Numbered from the stretch's first letter, positions 35,502 through 44,619 are shown. The stretch: DNA of 64,000 bases from Marinilabilia salmonicolor (GCF_003003035.1 NZ_PVTS01000021.1:1-64000), one strand, 5' to 3'. The notes: generated from the sequence alone by a model not told the origin. Numbers and translations: made by a program.

Positions 35502-36497
35502 TTAAACCTGTTCTCTTGAGGCAATGGTAGCCGTGCTTGTTTCATCAACCTTATTTCCATCCGCATCGTATCGGAAAAATCCGTATCCGGTTTGTACACC
35601 AAGACGTTTTGCCCGAACCAGTCGCTTAATAAGTGGAGATGGCTTGTATTTGGGACCACCAAATTCTTCATACAGGTTTTCCATCCACTTTTCAACTTTA
35701 TTGAGGCCGACAATATCTGCCATCTGGAATGGTCCGAAACGCATTCCCATACCAATAATCATGGTCTTATCAATATTTTCAGCGGTAGCAACCCCTTCCA
35801 TCAATGCCTCACAAGCCTCATTGAGCAAAGTTACAAAGAGTCGTATGCTCACCAGACCCGCAGATTCTTCCACCGGAATGACTTCCCGATTAATCAGTTT
35901 TACGAAAGTGCAAACCTTGTTGTAAACTTCATCTGTGGTGTAAAGGCCCTTTACTACCTCGATAATACGTGCTTCCGGGGAGGTGACAAAGAAGTGCAGG
36001 CTCACACAGCGATCGGGAAACTCCAGTTCGCTGGCCAGCTCTGTAATGATAATAGTGGTGGCATTGGTGGCAATAATGGCATCTCTGTCAACCACCTGCT
36101 CAATCTTATGAAACACATCTTTCCGGGCATCAATGCTTCGAAGCCCGGTTTTTTCATCAGCCCGAACAGCCTCAATAACGAAATCGCAACCTGCCAGATC
36201 GTGGAAATCCAGAGAACCTTTGATACGTCCCATTATGGCACGTTTTTCTCCGGAAGTCAAGCCCCATGTTTCAATACGATTATCCAGTTCTTTGCTTATG
36301 TGGTCAAGAGAGCTCTGGATCTTCTCCTCGCTCAGTTCAATAAATACCACCTCAATTCCATGCCATGCAGCAATCCGGACAATATTTTGTCCCTCTTTAC
36401 CACAACCCACGACACCAATCTTGGAAAAAAGAGTTTTAACGCGTCTTTTAGCGCTTAATGCATACCTTTCAATAGGTTCTACAACAATTTCTGCCAT
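35502..36497 (-). CDS. hbd: 3-hydroxyacyl-CoA (hydroxybutyryl-CoA) dehydrogenase
   Basis: 331 aa; NAD(P)-dependent interconversion of acetoacetyl-CoA and 3-hydroxybutyryl-CoA. The Rossmann motif GVVGCGKEGQNIVR is at about 28-41 after a 25-residue N-terminal extension absent from the common 282-aa Hbd. Catalytic motifs are SLHFFVTSPEARIIEVVKG (with the active-site His and the Glu region), GFG-type helices and GMGMRFGPFQMADIVGL. The tail ends DETSTATIASREQV. Neighbouring ptb/buk/pta/ackA point to butyrate or related fermentation. The final 14 codons recur in degenerate form at 43070-43127. Confidence 0.92.
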   Translation of the reverse strand: MAEIVVEPIERYALSAKRRVKTLFSKIGVVGCGKEGQNIVRIAAWHGIEVVFIELSEEKIQSSLDHISKELDNRIETWGLTSGEKRAIMGRIKGSLDFHDLAGCDFVIEAVRADEKTGLRSIDARKDVFHKIEQVVDRDAIIATNATTIIITELASELEFPDRCVSLHFFVTSPEARIIEVVKGLYTTDEVYNKVCTFVKLINREVIPVEESAGLVSIRLFVTLLNEACEALMEGVATAENIDKTMIIGMGMRFGPFQMADIVGLNKVEKWMENLYEEFGGPKYKPSPLIKRLVRAKRLGVQTGYGFFRYDADGNKVDETSTATIASREQV

Positions 36498-36558
36498 TTC
36501 TTTTTTAAATTTTACACGGCCTGATCAACCTGAATACCAGAGGTTAATAAACCAAACG

Positions 36559-36582
36559 AAAAAAGCCGGATTCCGGCTTTTA
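36559..36582 (-). terminator. Rho-independent terminator after pta
   Basis: On the minus strand AAAAGCCGGAATCCGGCTTTTTTC: a 9-bp GC-rich stem (AAAGCCGGA/TCCGGCTTT) followed by a T run, 11 nt past the pta stop and before hbd. Confidence 0.8.
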
Positions 36583-36592
36583 CAAAATTATA

Positions 36593-37594
36593 TTATTCAG
36601 CAATAGCCTGATTGGCTGTAATTGCTGCAAGACTCACAATATCACTAACCGAACACCCGCGCGAAAGATCATTAATGGGGGCAGCCATTCCCTGCAGAAC
36701 CGGACCAATTGCTTCGGCATGAGCCAAACGTTGAACGAGCTTATAGGCAATATTTCCGGTTTCCAGTGACGGAAAAATAAAGACATTGGCATGACCGGCA
36801 ATTTCACTGTCGGGTGCTTTTTTCTTGGCAATCTCAGGTATGATGGCCGCATCCACCTGTAACTCTCCGTCAATTTTTAATGTTGGATCTTTTTCTCTGG
36901 CAATTTCGGTGGCTTTCACAACCTTATCCACCATTTCATGTTTTGCGCTTCCTTTGGTAGAGAAACTCAACATGGCCACACGAGGTTCAATCCCCAACAA
37001 ACTACGGGTGGTTTGTCCTGTTGACACTGCAATCTCGGCCAACTCTTCTGTAGTCGGATAAGGATGAACCGCCCCATCAGCAAAAACGATAATACCATCC
37101 TCACCAAACTCTTTATCTTTGAGCACCATAATAAATGCTCCGGAAACAACACTGATTCCAGGCTTGGTTTTTACAATCTGAAAAGCAGGACGCAATACAT
37201 CTCCGGTGGCATTGTCTGCTCCGGCAACCTCGCCGTCAGCATCACCATTTTTTATCATCAAAACCGACAGATATAACGGGTTTTCAACCAGCTCTGAAGC
37301 CTGCTCCCTGGTAAGTCCTTTTTTCTTTCTCAAATCATAAAGAAGATCGGTATATTCCTCTTTCTTATCGTGATTTTTGGGATCAACAATGGTAGCTTTG
37401 GAAATATTTTTCAAAACGTGCCTGCGGGTCTCTTCTGCAATAGCTTCCGGATTACCGATAAGAATCACATCTGCAAACCCTTCTTCAAGTATAACATCAG
37501 CAGCCTTCAGGGTTCTTTCCTCCAAGCCTTCGGGCAAAACGATTCGTTTTTTATTTTTAGCAGCACGCTCTTTTATTTGATCAACAAAATCCAT
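36593..37594 (-). CDS. pta: Phosphate acetyltransferase
   Basis: 333 aa, the short catalytic-domain form. Converts acetyl-CoA plus phosphate to acetyl phosphate. Motifs: RIVLPEGLEERTLKAADVIL, DADGEVAGADNATGDVLRPA, PGISVVSGAFIMVL, DGAVHPYPTTEELAEIA, AMLSFSTKGSA, DGELQVDAAI, and the C-terminal ANVFIFPSLETGNIAYKL. First gene of the fermentation set and terminated separately. Confidence 0.96.
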   Translation of the reverse strand: MDFVDQIKERAAKNKKRIVLPEGLEERTLKAADVILEEGFADVILIGNPEAIAEETRRHVLKNISKATIVDPKNHDKKEEYTDLLYDLRKKKGLTREQASELVENPLYLSVLMIKNGDADGEVAGADNATGDVLRPAFQIVKTKPGISVVSGAFIMVLKDKEFGEDGIIVFADGAVHPYPTTEELAEIAVSTGQTTRSLLGIEPRVAMLSFSTKGSAKHEMVDKVVKATEIAREKDPTLKIDGELQVDAAIIPEIAKKKAPDSEIAGHANVFIFPSLETGNIAYKLVQRLAHAEAIGPVLQGMAAPINDLSRGCSVSDIVSLAAITANQAIAE

Positions 37595-37719
37595 AGTTAT
37601 TTAGTATTTTTTATTTATGCAAAATTAGTGGATTTGCACCGATTTCACCTGCTTTTTATCATTATTTAAGATGTTTCACAACAAACTGCAAACAACCTGA
37701 TGCGAAACAACCATCCGAA

Positions 37720-38959
37720 CAGGGCAAACGCATTAAAAATTGAGTAGTTTCAACAGATAGTCATTGTCCCATCCGGCTTTTAGTCGTTTGCCCTTAACAC
37801 TTCGTTTAGTCGTTTTTTCATTTTTTACGATGTTTAGAGCCATTCGCAATATGACAGAATAGTTTTCTGCGGCATTTCTATCTCTTTTTCTGCTCTTATC
37901 TTCCCCGAATGAAACATCAAGTTGCCAATGAAGTTGGTTCTCAATGCTCCAGTGAGATCGTATCGCAGCGCCAATCTCTTCAGGGGTTAGTTTACAACTC
38001 GTGATATAGTACCTTGTCTCTTGCTGGGTTTCCTTTGAAGCCTTTAGAAACCGAGTGCTATCTATTTTAACTAATCTGCTAACGTTTTGCCATTTCCCCG
38101 TATTGGACAATAAGCTTAAGTCATCTGTTATTGTGCAAACACGTGTCTCTACTCTTCCATGACCAGCATCTACGGCCTCATGAACAGCCATTTTATCTCT
38201 TGGCGAGAAGCGGAATGTATCGACAATTTCAGTATGGAGTTCTTTCTGATTGTCTTTAACAGCCAAGATGTAATCTGCCCCCTTTCCGATAATTTTTTGG
38301 GCTATTTTTGTCTGGCACCCCATAGCGTCAATGGTAACAATGCATCCTTCGATATCAAGGACTTTAAGAAGTTCTGGTATCGCTGTGATTTCATTCGACT
38401 TTTGATTTGTCTTGACTTGCCCAAGAGCCAGTCCGTTTGCAGCAGCAAAAGCCCCTACCATGTGAATCGCCGACTTATTCCCTTGTTTACGCGAGCCTCT
38501 TACAGCTTTACCATCAATTGCAATCACTCCTGTGTTTTTATTACAAATCTCTTTTACCCAGCTAATAAAATTAGCTTCAAAAACATCTGGACTCAAAACG
38601 GCAAAAAATCGATTGAAAGTATCAGGTGAGGGAATACCGTTCTTCAACGACAATGTTTGTTTGAGAAAATCTTCCTTAGAGCGTCCAAACTGGCAGATGT
38701 CTTCCCATGTATCAGCTCCGCAAATAACAGCGGCCAGAGTGATGTAAACAATATCTTCGGCCAAGTGCAGTTTTTTCCTGTCCATTCTATGTTCTGGTAA
38801 TGATCTTGCAAAGTTGAGTAATTTATTTTCCATTTAAAATATATCTGTCTGGTTATTAGACAAATATACTGTAATTTTATCCAGAAAAACAAGGATAAAA
38901 GTCTGATTCACAGGTATTTATATCTATTTTTAGAAAATAATTTTAATGCGTTTGCCCTG
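37720..38959 (-). mobile_element. Intact ISAs1-like insertion sequence, 1240 bp
   Basis: Perfect 19-bp terminal inverted repeats CAGGGCAAACGCATTAAAA (37720-37738) and its complement (38941-38959), flanked on both sides by the same 10-bp ACCATCCGAA (37710-37719 and 38960-38969), a target duplication. The single transposase gene fills the element. Perfect ends and duplication indicate a recent insertion in the pta-rarA spacer, harming no gene. Confidence 0.95.
37733..38833 (-). CDS. ISAs1-family DDE transposase
   Basis: 366 aa. N-terminal DDE_Tnp_1-associated region (LPEHRMDRKKLHLAEDIVYI; GIPSPDTFNRFFAVLSPDVF). Catalytic acidic residues in GVIAIDGKAVRGS (first Asp), CIVTIDAMGCQTKIA (second Asp) and the Glu of SHWSIENQLHWQLDVSFGED. 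The YREK-like C1 motif is in the last segment. The stop codon lies inside the left terminal repeat. Intact, so the element is potentially active. Confidence 0.95.
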   Translation of the reverse strand: MENKLLNFARSLPEHRMDRKKLHLAEDIVYITLAAVICGADTWEDICQFGRSKEDFLKQTLSLKNGIPSPDTFNRFFAVLSPDVFEANFISWVKEICNKNTGVIAIDGKAVRGSRKQGNKSAIHMVGAFAAANGLALGQVKTNQKSNEITAIPELLKVLDIEGCIVTIDAMGCQTKIAQKIIGKGADYILAVKDNQKELHTEIVDTFRFSPRDKMAVHEAVDAGHGRVETRVCTITDDLSLLSNTGKWQNVSRLVKIDSTRFLKASKETQQETRYYITSCKLTPEEIGAAIRSHWSIENQLHWQLDVSFGEDKSRKRDRNAAENYSVILRMALNIVKNEKTTKRSVKGKRLKAGWDNDYLLKLLNF

Positions 38960-39069
38960 ACCATCCGAACTATCCTATTGGAAGTTACACTTTTTTTGAT
39001 TATAAAACAACTACCTCAAAAAGGGTAAACCTCCTTACCGAAAAAACCAATATATCCACCATTGTTTGT

Positions 39070-39077
39070 TAACTTTG
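39070..39077 (+). promoter_or_regulatory. -7 promoter box of rarA
   Basis: TAACTTTG fits TAnnTTTG and lies 20 nt before the ATG at 39098. It lies downstream of the alternative ATG at 39062, which supports the later start. No clear -33 box. Confidence 0.45.
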
Positions 39078-39097
39078 CAAAAAAAGATACAGAGTCT

Positions 39098-40372
39098 ATG
39101 AGCGGTTATCCTCCCCTGGCAGAAAGAATGCGGCCACAAAATCTGGAACATTACATTGGACAAAAGCACCTGGTAGGCGAAGGCGCAGTCCTTTACCAGA
39201 TGGTTTCGTCCGGACGCATATCCAGCATTATTCTGTGGGGACCTCCGGGAGTGGGAAAAACTACCCTGGCACGAATCATTGCCAATCAACTGGAACGCCC
39301 GTTTTATACACTATCTGCCGTCAACTCGGGTGTCAAAGATGTACGGGAAGCCATTGAAAAAGCAAGGAAAGCGAGGTTTTTCAACTCTGCCTCTCCCATT
39401 CTTTTCATTGATGAGATTCACCGATTCAGCAAATCACAACAAGACAGCCTTTTAGGTGCTGTAGAAGAAGGAGTTGTTACGCTAGTTGGTGCTACCACCG
39501 AAAATCCCTCTTTCGAGGTTATTTCTCCTCTTTTGTCCCGATGTCAGGTTTATGTGCTGAAGCCACTGGAGAACGAGGACCTGATGGTGCTTTTCCACCG
39601 GATATTTTCGGAAGATGTAGTTCTGAAACATCGCCCGGTAAAACTTAAAGAAGAAGAGGCTTTATTCCGGTTTGCCGGAGGTGATGCACGGAAATTCCTG
39701 AATATCATAGAGCTCATCACCAACGCTTTTAATGAAGACGAAGAAATTGTTATCACCAATGAAAATATAACCAGGCAACTTCAGCAAAACCCTGCCCAAT
39801 ACGATAAAAACGGGGAGATGCATTACGACATTATCTCGGCTTTTATCAAGTCAATTCGCGGAAGCGACCCCGATGCTGCAGTCTATTGGCTTGCCAGAAT
39901 GGTTGAAGGAGGTGAAGACCCCAAATTCATAGCCCGCCGACTCATCATTTCTGCATCAGAAGATGTTGGGTTGGCCAATCCCAATGCATTATTGCTGGCT
40001 ACCAACGCTTTTGAAGCCATAAAAATGGTGGGATGGCCCGAAGCAAGAATTATTCTCAGTGAGGTAACCATTTACCTGGCTACCAGCCCCAAAAGCAACT
40101 CTGCCTATATGGCCATCAATCAGGCTCAGGAGGTGGTTCGAAACACAGGCAACCTGCCGGTCCCGCTGCATCTGAGAAATGCCCCCACCAAGCTCATGAA
40201 AAAGATGGATTACGGAAAACAATATAAGTATCCGCACAGTTATGAAAACAATTTCATTGCCCAGGATTATTTACCTGATCAATTAAAAAACACCAACCTG
40301 TTTACCCCGCAAAACAATCCTCAGGAAAGCAAAATAGAAGAAAGAATGAATAAGTTGTGGGGGAAAAAATAG
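39098..40372 (+). CDS. rarA: Replication-associated recombination protein A
   Basis: About 424 aa, AAA+ ATPase of the RarA/MgsA/WRNIP1 family acting at stalled forks. Starts MSGYPPLAERMRPQ, the family's usual N-terminus. Walker A GPPGVGKTT, Walker B PILFIDEIHRF, sensor 1 VGATTENPSF, arginine-finger region LLSRCQVY and the C-terminal tetramerisation domain (DPDAAVYWLARMVEGGEDPK; KSNSAYMAINQAQE). The ATG at 39062 was rejected because a -7 promoter box lies between it and 39098. Confidence 0.95.
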   Translation: MSGYPPLAERMRPQNLEHYIGQKHLVGEGAVLYQMVSSGRISSIILWGPPGVGKTTLARIIANQLERPFYTLSAVNSGVKDVREAIEKARKARFFNSASPILFIDEIHRFSKSQQDSLLGAVEEGVVTLVGATTENPSFEVISPLLSRCQVYVLKPLENEDLMVLFHRIFSEDVVLKHRPVKLKEEEALFRFAGGDARKFLNIIELITNAFNEDEEIVITNENITRQLQQNPAQYDKNGEMHYDIISAFIKSIRGSDPDAAVYWLARMVEGGEDPKFIARRLIISASEDVGLANPNALLLATNAFEAIKMVGWPEARIILSEVTIYLATSPKSNSAYMAINQAQEVVRNTGNLPVPLHLRNAPTKLMKKMDYGKQYKYPHSYENNFIAQDYLPDQLKNTNLFTPQNNPQESKIEERMNKLWGKK

Positions 40373-40740
40373 CTCGTAGCTGGTAGATTCCACATGATCA
40401 CAATGACAATGATTAAAGTCTTTTAGCCAAGACCCGTTCATTGCAAGTGGATGCCTCAATTATATTTTGAGGCATAATGGGAATATGACAGATCTGGAAG
40501 GGGCCAATTTGAATCGAAGATCGACGATAGTCAATAACCTTGGGTGGGTAACCCGGGGCTGGCATAACAAATGAACCAGGTCCCTGGAAAGGGCCGATTA
40601 TTTATCATCTGATTTTTTTGCTTATTGCATAAATCTATCATTGGTAACGTAGTGAAACAATCTCAATTTATTAACCGGACACCAATGATTCATAAATCAG
40701 ACTAAACGTATTAACGATTTTAGTTGGATGTAGTATCTTT
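40373..40740. other. Intergenic region with repeat remnants
   Basis: About 370 nt without a gene. ATGCCTCA/TGAGGCAT (40451-40475) forms a hairpin past rarA. TGGAAGGGGCCAAT (40495) and TGGAAAGGGCCGAT (40585) form an imperfect direct repeat with 90-nt spacing around AACCCGGGGCTGGC, likely a decayed dispersed repeat. A weak -7-like TATCTTTA lies at about 40733-40740 before kdsA. Confidence 0.35.
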
Positions 40741-40772
40741 ACGAGCTAAATAAGACCGATAAAAGAAACATC

Positions 40773-41594
40773 ATGAACATAAAAGAGATTCCCGGAATTA
40801 AACATACCGATAGCGGACAGTTTTTCTTACTGGCTGGCCCATGTGCCATAGAAAGTGAAGATATGGCCCTCAAAATTGCAGAAAAAGCAGTAAAAATTAC
40901 GGATAACCTCAAAATCCCTTACGTTTTTAAAGGATCTTACAGGAAAGCCAATCGTTCACGGATAGACTCCTTCACAGGCATTGGCGATGAAAAAGCACTG
41001 AAAATACTCAGAAAAGTTTCCGAAACATTTGATATTCCTACCATTACAGATTTCCATTCAGCTGCTGAAGCTCAAATGGCTGCTGAATATGTGGATATTC
41101 TTCAGGTTCCTGCTTTTTTATGTCGTCAGACCGACATTCTGGTGGCAGCAGCCAAAACCGGCAAGGTAGTCAGCATAAAAAAAGGACAGTTTCTGGCTCC
41201 TGAAGCAATGATATTTGCCATTGATAAGGTCAGGGACAGTGGTAACAATAAGGTAATGGTAACAGACCGGGGAACAACCTTCGGATACCAGGATCTCATC
41301 GTGGACTACCGGGGAATTCCCACCATGAAAAAAATGGATGTTCCGGTAGTTCTGGATATAACGCATTCCCTGCAGCAACCCAATCAGTCAACCGGCGTCA
41401 CCGGAGGAAAGCCTGAGTTAATAGAGACAATAGCCAAAGCTGGAATTGCCGTTGGGGCTGATGGTCTTTTTCTGGAAACACACTTCGACCCTGCCAATGC
41501 AAAAAGCGACGGAGCCAATATGCTGCATTTAGACCATCTGAGTGCATTACTTGAAAAACTGACGGCTATAAGATCGGTGGTTAAAGGATTTTGA
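40773..41594 (+). CDS. kdsA: 3-deoxy-8-phosphooctulonate (KDO8P) synthase
   Basis: 273 aa. Condenses phosphoenolpyruvate with arabinose 5-phosphate to KDO 8-phosphate, feeding lipid A inner-core synthesis, which implies a Gram-negative outer membrane with LPS. Motifs: FFLLAGPCAIESEDMALKIA, VFKGSYRKANRS, TDFHSAAEAQMAAEYVDILQ, QVPAFLCRQTD, VSIKKGQFLAPEAM, TDRGTTFGYQDLIVDYRGIP and DGLFLETHFDPANAKSDGAN. Full length; stands alone. Confidence 0.96.
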   Translation: MNIKEIPGIKHTDSGQFFLLAGPCAIESEDMALKIAEKAVKITDNLKIPYVFKGSYRKANRSRIDSFTGIGDEKALKILRKVSETFDIPTITDFHSAAEAQMAAEYVDILQVPAFLCRQTDILVAAAKTGKVVSIKKGQFLAPEAMIFAIDKVRDSGNNKVMVTDRGTTFGYQDLIVDYRGIPTMKKMDVPVVLDITHSLQQPNQSTGVTGGKPELIETIAKAGIAVGADGLFLETHFDPANAKSDGANMLHLDHLSALLEKLTAIRSVVKGF

Positions 41595-41637
41595 ATTGAG
41601 TGATCGATAAAAAAAAACTCAATGTGCATAATACATT

Positions 41638-41729
41638 AGGTGCGGCGGATTCCAATCCGCCGTTTTGTATTCAATGGCGGATTGGCGCTCAGCTTTGCTG
41701 CTTTGCTTGCCAAAGAATCCGCCACACCT
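41638..41729. repeat. REP-like palindrome after kdsA
   Basis: AGGTGCGGCGGATTC (41638-41652) pairs with GAATCCGCCACACCT (41715-41729) over a longer range, and locally CGGCGGATT pairs with AATCCGCCG, so alternative hairpins compete. Very GC-rich compared with its surroundings. Repeat element of unknown role, possibly also ending kdsA transcription. Confidence 0.6.
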
Positions 41730-41809
41730 GGAATCGCATGTATGCATTTGGAAATCCACGTGGTAATCAGGCAAAAGAACAGGCATCCGTCTCTACTGCC
41801 TACTAACTA

Positions 41810-41970
41810 GTTTCTGTCCATAAAGCACCACTTACATCGTTACGCTTGCCGCCAAAATACTCATTTACGATTAGTAAACTCCGTTTTTGGCGGATTCACA
41901 AGCCTGGCAATCGGCACTTTCTGACCAGAAACAGCTCTAAAAACAGAATTTGCTTAATTTATGGACAGCC
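41810..41970. repeat. Long-hairpin element B, MITE-like, with 8-bp flanking repeats
   Basis: 161 nt with related ends (GTTTCTGTCCATAAAG and, inverted, GGCTGTCCATAAAT), flanked on both sides by ACTAACTA (41802-41809 and 41971-41978). The interior folds into a long hairpin: TTGCCGCCAAAA with TTTTTGGCGG, and apical CATTTAC...GTAAAC. It is homologous to element A at 32948. No coding capacity. It ends 15 nt after the M48 stop codon. Confidence 0.7.
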
Positions 41971-41992
41971 ACTAACTATTCTCCTCTACGAA

Positions 41993-42799
41993 CTAATTTT
42001 TCTTGTAATATTTCTTTGCTTCCGGCAGGAACTCCCTCAGTTTACGAATCCGGGTCTCATCCGAGGGGTGAGTACTCAGAAACTCAGGCGGTTTTTGTCC
42101 TCCCTGGGCCGCCATTCTTTGCCAAAAATCAACAGCCTCCTCAGGATTGTAACCGGCCATGGCCATAAAAATAAGCCCTAATTGATCGGCCTCCGACTCA
42201 TGAAGCCTGGAATAAGGCAATGAAAATGCAACCTGACTTCCTACACCGTAGGCTGCCATAAAAATACTCTTGGTCTGTTCAGGTTTTTCATCAATTGCAA
42301 TGGAGAGAACAGTTCCCCCCAGTTGAACTCCCATTTGCTGACTCATGCGTTCATTTCCGTGACGTGCCACAGCATGAGCAATTTCGTGCCCCATGACCAC
42401 CGCCAGACCGGTTTCGGTTTTGGTGATTGGCAAAATGCCGGAATAAACCACAACCTTACCGCCCGGCATACACCAGGCATTAGGTGTTTCATCCTCCACG
42501 AGATTAAATTCCCAGGCAAAATCTTCAATTCTGTCTTTCAAACCATGATTAGAAAAATATTCTTCTACAGCTGCTGCAATTCTGCCTCCTACCCGCTTAA
42601 CCAATTCTGTTTGTGCTTTATCATCAGAAACCTTATTGGTCTGTAAAAATTCCTCATATTGAGTCAAACTCATTGCCAGCATTTCTGATTCGGGGAGTGC
42701 ATTAAGTTGCTTTCTACCGGTAATTGGCACTGTAGAACAAGAATACCCCCAAAAAGTAAACAAAACAGCAAATACGGCTATTTTAAATGATTTTTTCAT
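41993..42799 (-). CDS. M48-family metalloprotease lipoprotein
   Basis: 268 aa. Lipoprotein signal with Cys at about 21 (FTFWGYSCSTVP). Zinc motif HEIAHAVARH with the third ligand in RLHESEADQLGLIFM; substrate-cleft motif NAWCMPGGKVVVYSG. Similar to LoiP/YcaL/BepA-type periplasmic quality-control proteases without a TPR extension. Ends THPSDETRIRKLREFLP, as usual for the family. Likely acts in the periplasm on misfolded outer-membrane proteins. Confidence 0.93.
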   Translation of the reverse strand: MKKSFKIAVFAVLFTFWGYSCSTVPITGRKQLNALPESEMLAMSLTQYEEFLQTNKVSDDKAQTELVKRVGGRIAAAVEEYFSNHGLKDRIEDFAWEFNLVEDETPNAWCMPGGKVVVYSGILPITKTETGLAVVMGHEIAHAVARHGNERMSQQMGVQLGGTVLSIAIDEKPEQTKSIFMAAYGVGSQVAFSLPYSRLHESEADQLGLIFMAMAGYNPEEAVDFWQRMAAQGGQKPPEFLSTHPSDETRIRKLREFLPEAKKYYKKN

Positions 42800-42872
42800 C
42801 CGTTTAAAATTTTGTAATCATTTGATAAAGAACTAATTAAAAATTTGAGAACGAATGGAACCGCTTCGCTCT

Positions 42873-43135
42873 CGCATAATATCCTTTTAAACATATTCTC
42901 TTGTGATATTTATATTAAAAAAATATCATGCTCGTTTCATTAGGATAAAATTTAATTATTAAGGTCTAATGTAACTTGCAGGAAACAACTAACATATAAT
43001 AGTCTTATGGTCCGGTTGCCATGCTCATTTCATCCGTATAAAATTTATTTTTCAAAGTCGGATGGAACTCGCATGCAAGAACTTATACATATTCTTTTGA
43101 GGCAATCATTGCCATGCTCGTTTCATCATGACTGA
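42873..43135. repeat. Three degenerate 93-bp repeats resembling the hbd 3' end
   Basis: CATGCTC(G/A)TTTCAT recurs at 42927, 43020 and 43113 with 93-nt spacing, and CGCAT(G)CAAGAAC-like and ACATATTCT-like blocks recur between. The third unit (43070-43127) matches the plus-strand sequence of the end of hbd at about 35489-35547 at roughly 80 percent identity. On the minus strand it reads DETSMAMIASKEYV-stop against DETSTATIASREQV-stop. Decayed, non-functional. Confidence 0.5.
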
Positions 43136-43246
43136 TCTGCTTTATAGTCAAAACAATTTAGTTCCGCCGGCTGCTAATCTGCCATTTATAACAAATATTA
43201 GGCTTTCTAATTTAAAACACAAGAGGAAAAACACCTTAAATCTAAA

Positions 43247-44557
43247 TTAGTTCAGATCTTTAAGAAGTAGATTCTGAGGAGATTGTTTTAGCATCTGATC
43301 GAAAGTATCTACTTTCTCCTTGATAATGCCAACCGATTCTGAACGACCAATAATAGTTTCCGAATAACCAGTGTTCTCCAATCGCTGAAGAACGCCAACA
43401 AGATCCATCTTATTTATGTCATAAGCTGGTAAAAGAACTGTATCGTCCTTGCTGTCTCCTTCTACTTCAACCAAAATACCGGCTTCAAAAAGCTTATATA
43501 CAAGATCTTTAACGAGTCGGACCGGCAAACGCAAATACTCGGCTAGATGACTGACAGAATGCAATTTTTCACCTCTGTCAAAAGCCTTAACGACTGTTTG
43601 AACAATTAAAAGGGAAACCAACTTATGGGTATAGTTGCTCATATTCCTGGTATCTACCTCAAATTCAAAACTTTTTTCATTCTGAAAGGCAAAAGATAGT
43701 TCGGCACCAAAAAGAACAATCATCCAACTGGTCTGCATCCAGACAAGAAACAGTGGAAGCGCAGCGAAGCTACCATAAATGGCATTGTATTTTGAAACCC
43801 CTACCTGAAAATAGATGTATCCATACTGAACCCCCAAAAATAAAGAACCAGCTATAATTCCACCGAAAATAGCAGATCCTGCTGTTACCTTTGTATTAGG
43901 CATAATCATAAACAAAAGAGAGAAAACCAGCCAGATCATAAGATAAGGGGCTACCCAGAGCAAAAAGTTACTGGCGTAACTTACCATCTCGATATCACGA
44001 AGACTATTGGCAACAAAAACCACTAACCCGCTGGAAGTACCTAATAGCAGAATAGCAATCATCATCAAGGACACATAATCACTGAATTTACGGATAAATG
44101 GCCGTGATTTTTTTACATCCCAGATGTCGTTGAAAGATTCCTCAATGCCGTTCATCAACCGCATGACAGCAAAAAGAACAACTACCAAACTGATTCCGGC
44201 AATCATACCGCCTTTGGTATTATCAAGGTATTCGAGCGCAAAATCCTGAATCCATTTCACCACCTCTTCATGCCCCACCAATCTCTTTTGCAATTCTTCT
44301 TCAAGGGCTTCCCTGAATCCAAACCCTTTAGCAATACCAAAGGCCATGGCAGCTATTGGAACAACCGAAAGTAAGGAGAAAAAAGTAAGCGCAGATGCTT
44401 TTATCTGGCATTGATCGATAATAAAGCGTCGAACTGCGAGTGAGAATATCCGCAACCCCCTGATTAACCAAAATTGACGTTTTGAGGTGTCATCGCGCTG
44501 AATACGCCAGATATCCTCAAAAAGAAAGACTTTTATTTTATTGATGAGTCCGGCCAT
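43247..44557 (-). CDS. YihY/BrkB-family inner-membrane protein
   Basis: 436 aa. About six transmembrane helices with family motifs IKASALTFFSLLSVVPIAAM, KGGMIAGISLVVVLFAVMRL, NDIWDVKKSRPF, AGSAIFGGIIAGSLF, YGSFAALPLFLVWMQTSWMI and VLFGAELSFAFQNE. A soluble C-terminal part of about 120 residues looks like a winged helix (HSVSHLAEYLRLPVRLVKDL). Formerly mis-called RNase BN; the transport role of the family is unsettled. Alone in its transcription unit, upstream of rnpB. Confidence 0.9.
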   Translation of the reverse strand: MAGLINKIKVFLFEDIWRIQRDDTSKRQFWLIRGLRIFSLAVRRFIIDQCQIKASALTFFSLLSVVPIAAMAFGIAKGFGFREALEEELQKRLVGHEEVVKWIQDFALEYLDNTKGGMIAGISLVVVLFAVMRLMNGIEESFNDIWDVKKSRPFIRKFSDYVSLMMIAILLLGTSSGLVVFVANSLRDIEMVSYASNFLLWVAPYLMIWLVFSLLFMIMPNTKVTAGSAIFGGIIAGSLFLGVQYGYIYFQVGVSKYNAIYGSFAALPLFLVWMQTSWMIVLFGAELSFAFQNEKSFEFEVDTRNMSNYTHKLVSLLIVQTVVKAFDRGEKLHSVSHLAEYLRLPVRLVKDLVYKLFEAGILVEVEGDSKDDTVLLPAYDINKMDLVGVLQRLENTGYSETIIGRSESVGIIKEKVDTFDQMLKQSPQNLLLKDLN

Positions 44558-44619
44558 GATCAGAAGAAATAGAAGTTAGAGAATAGAAATTAGAGGTTAG
44601 AGCCTAAATAAATGAAAAA

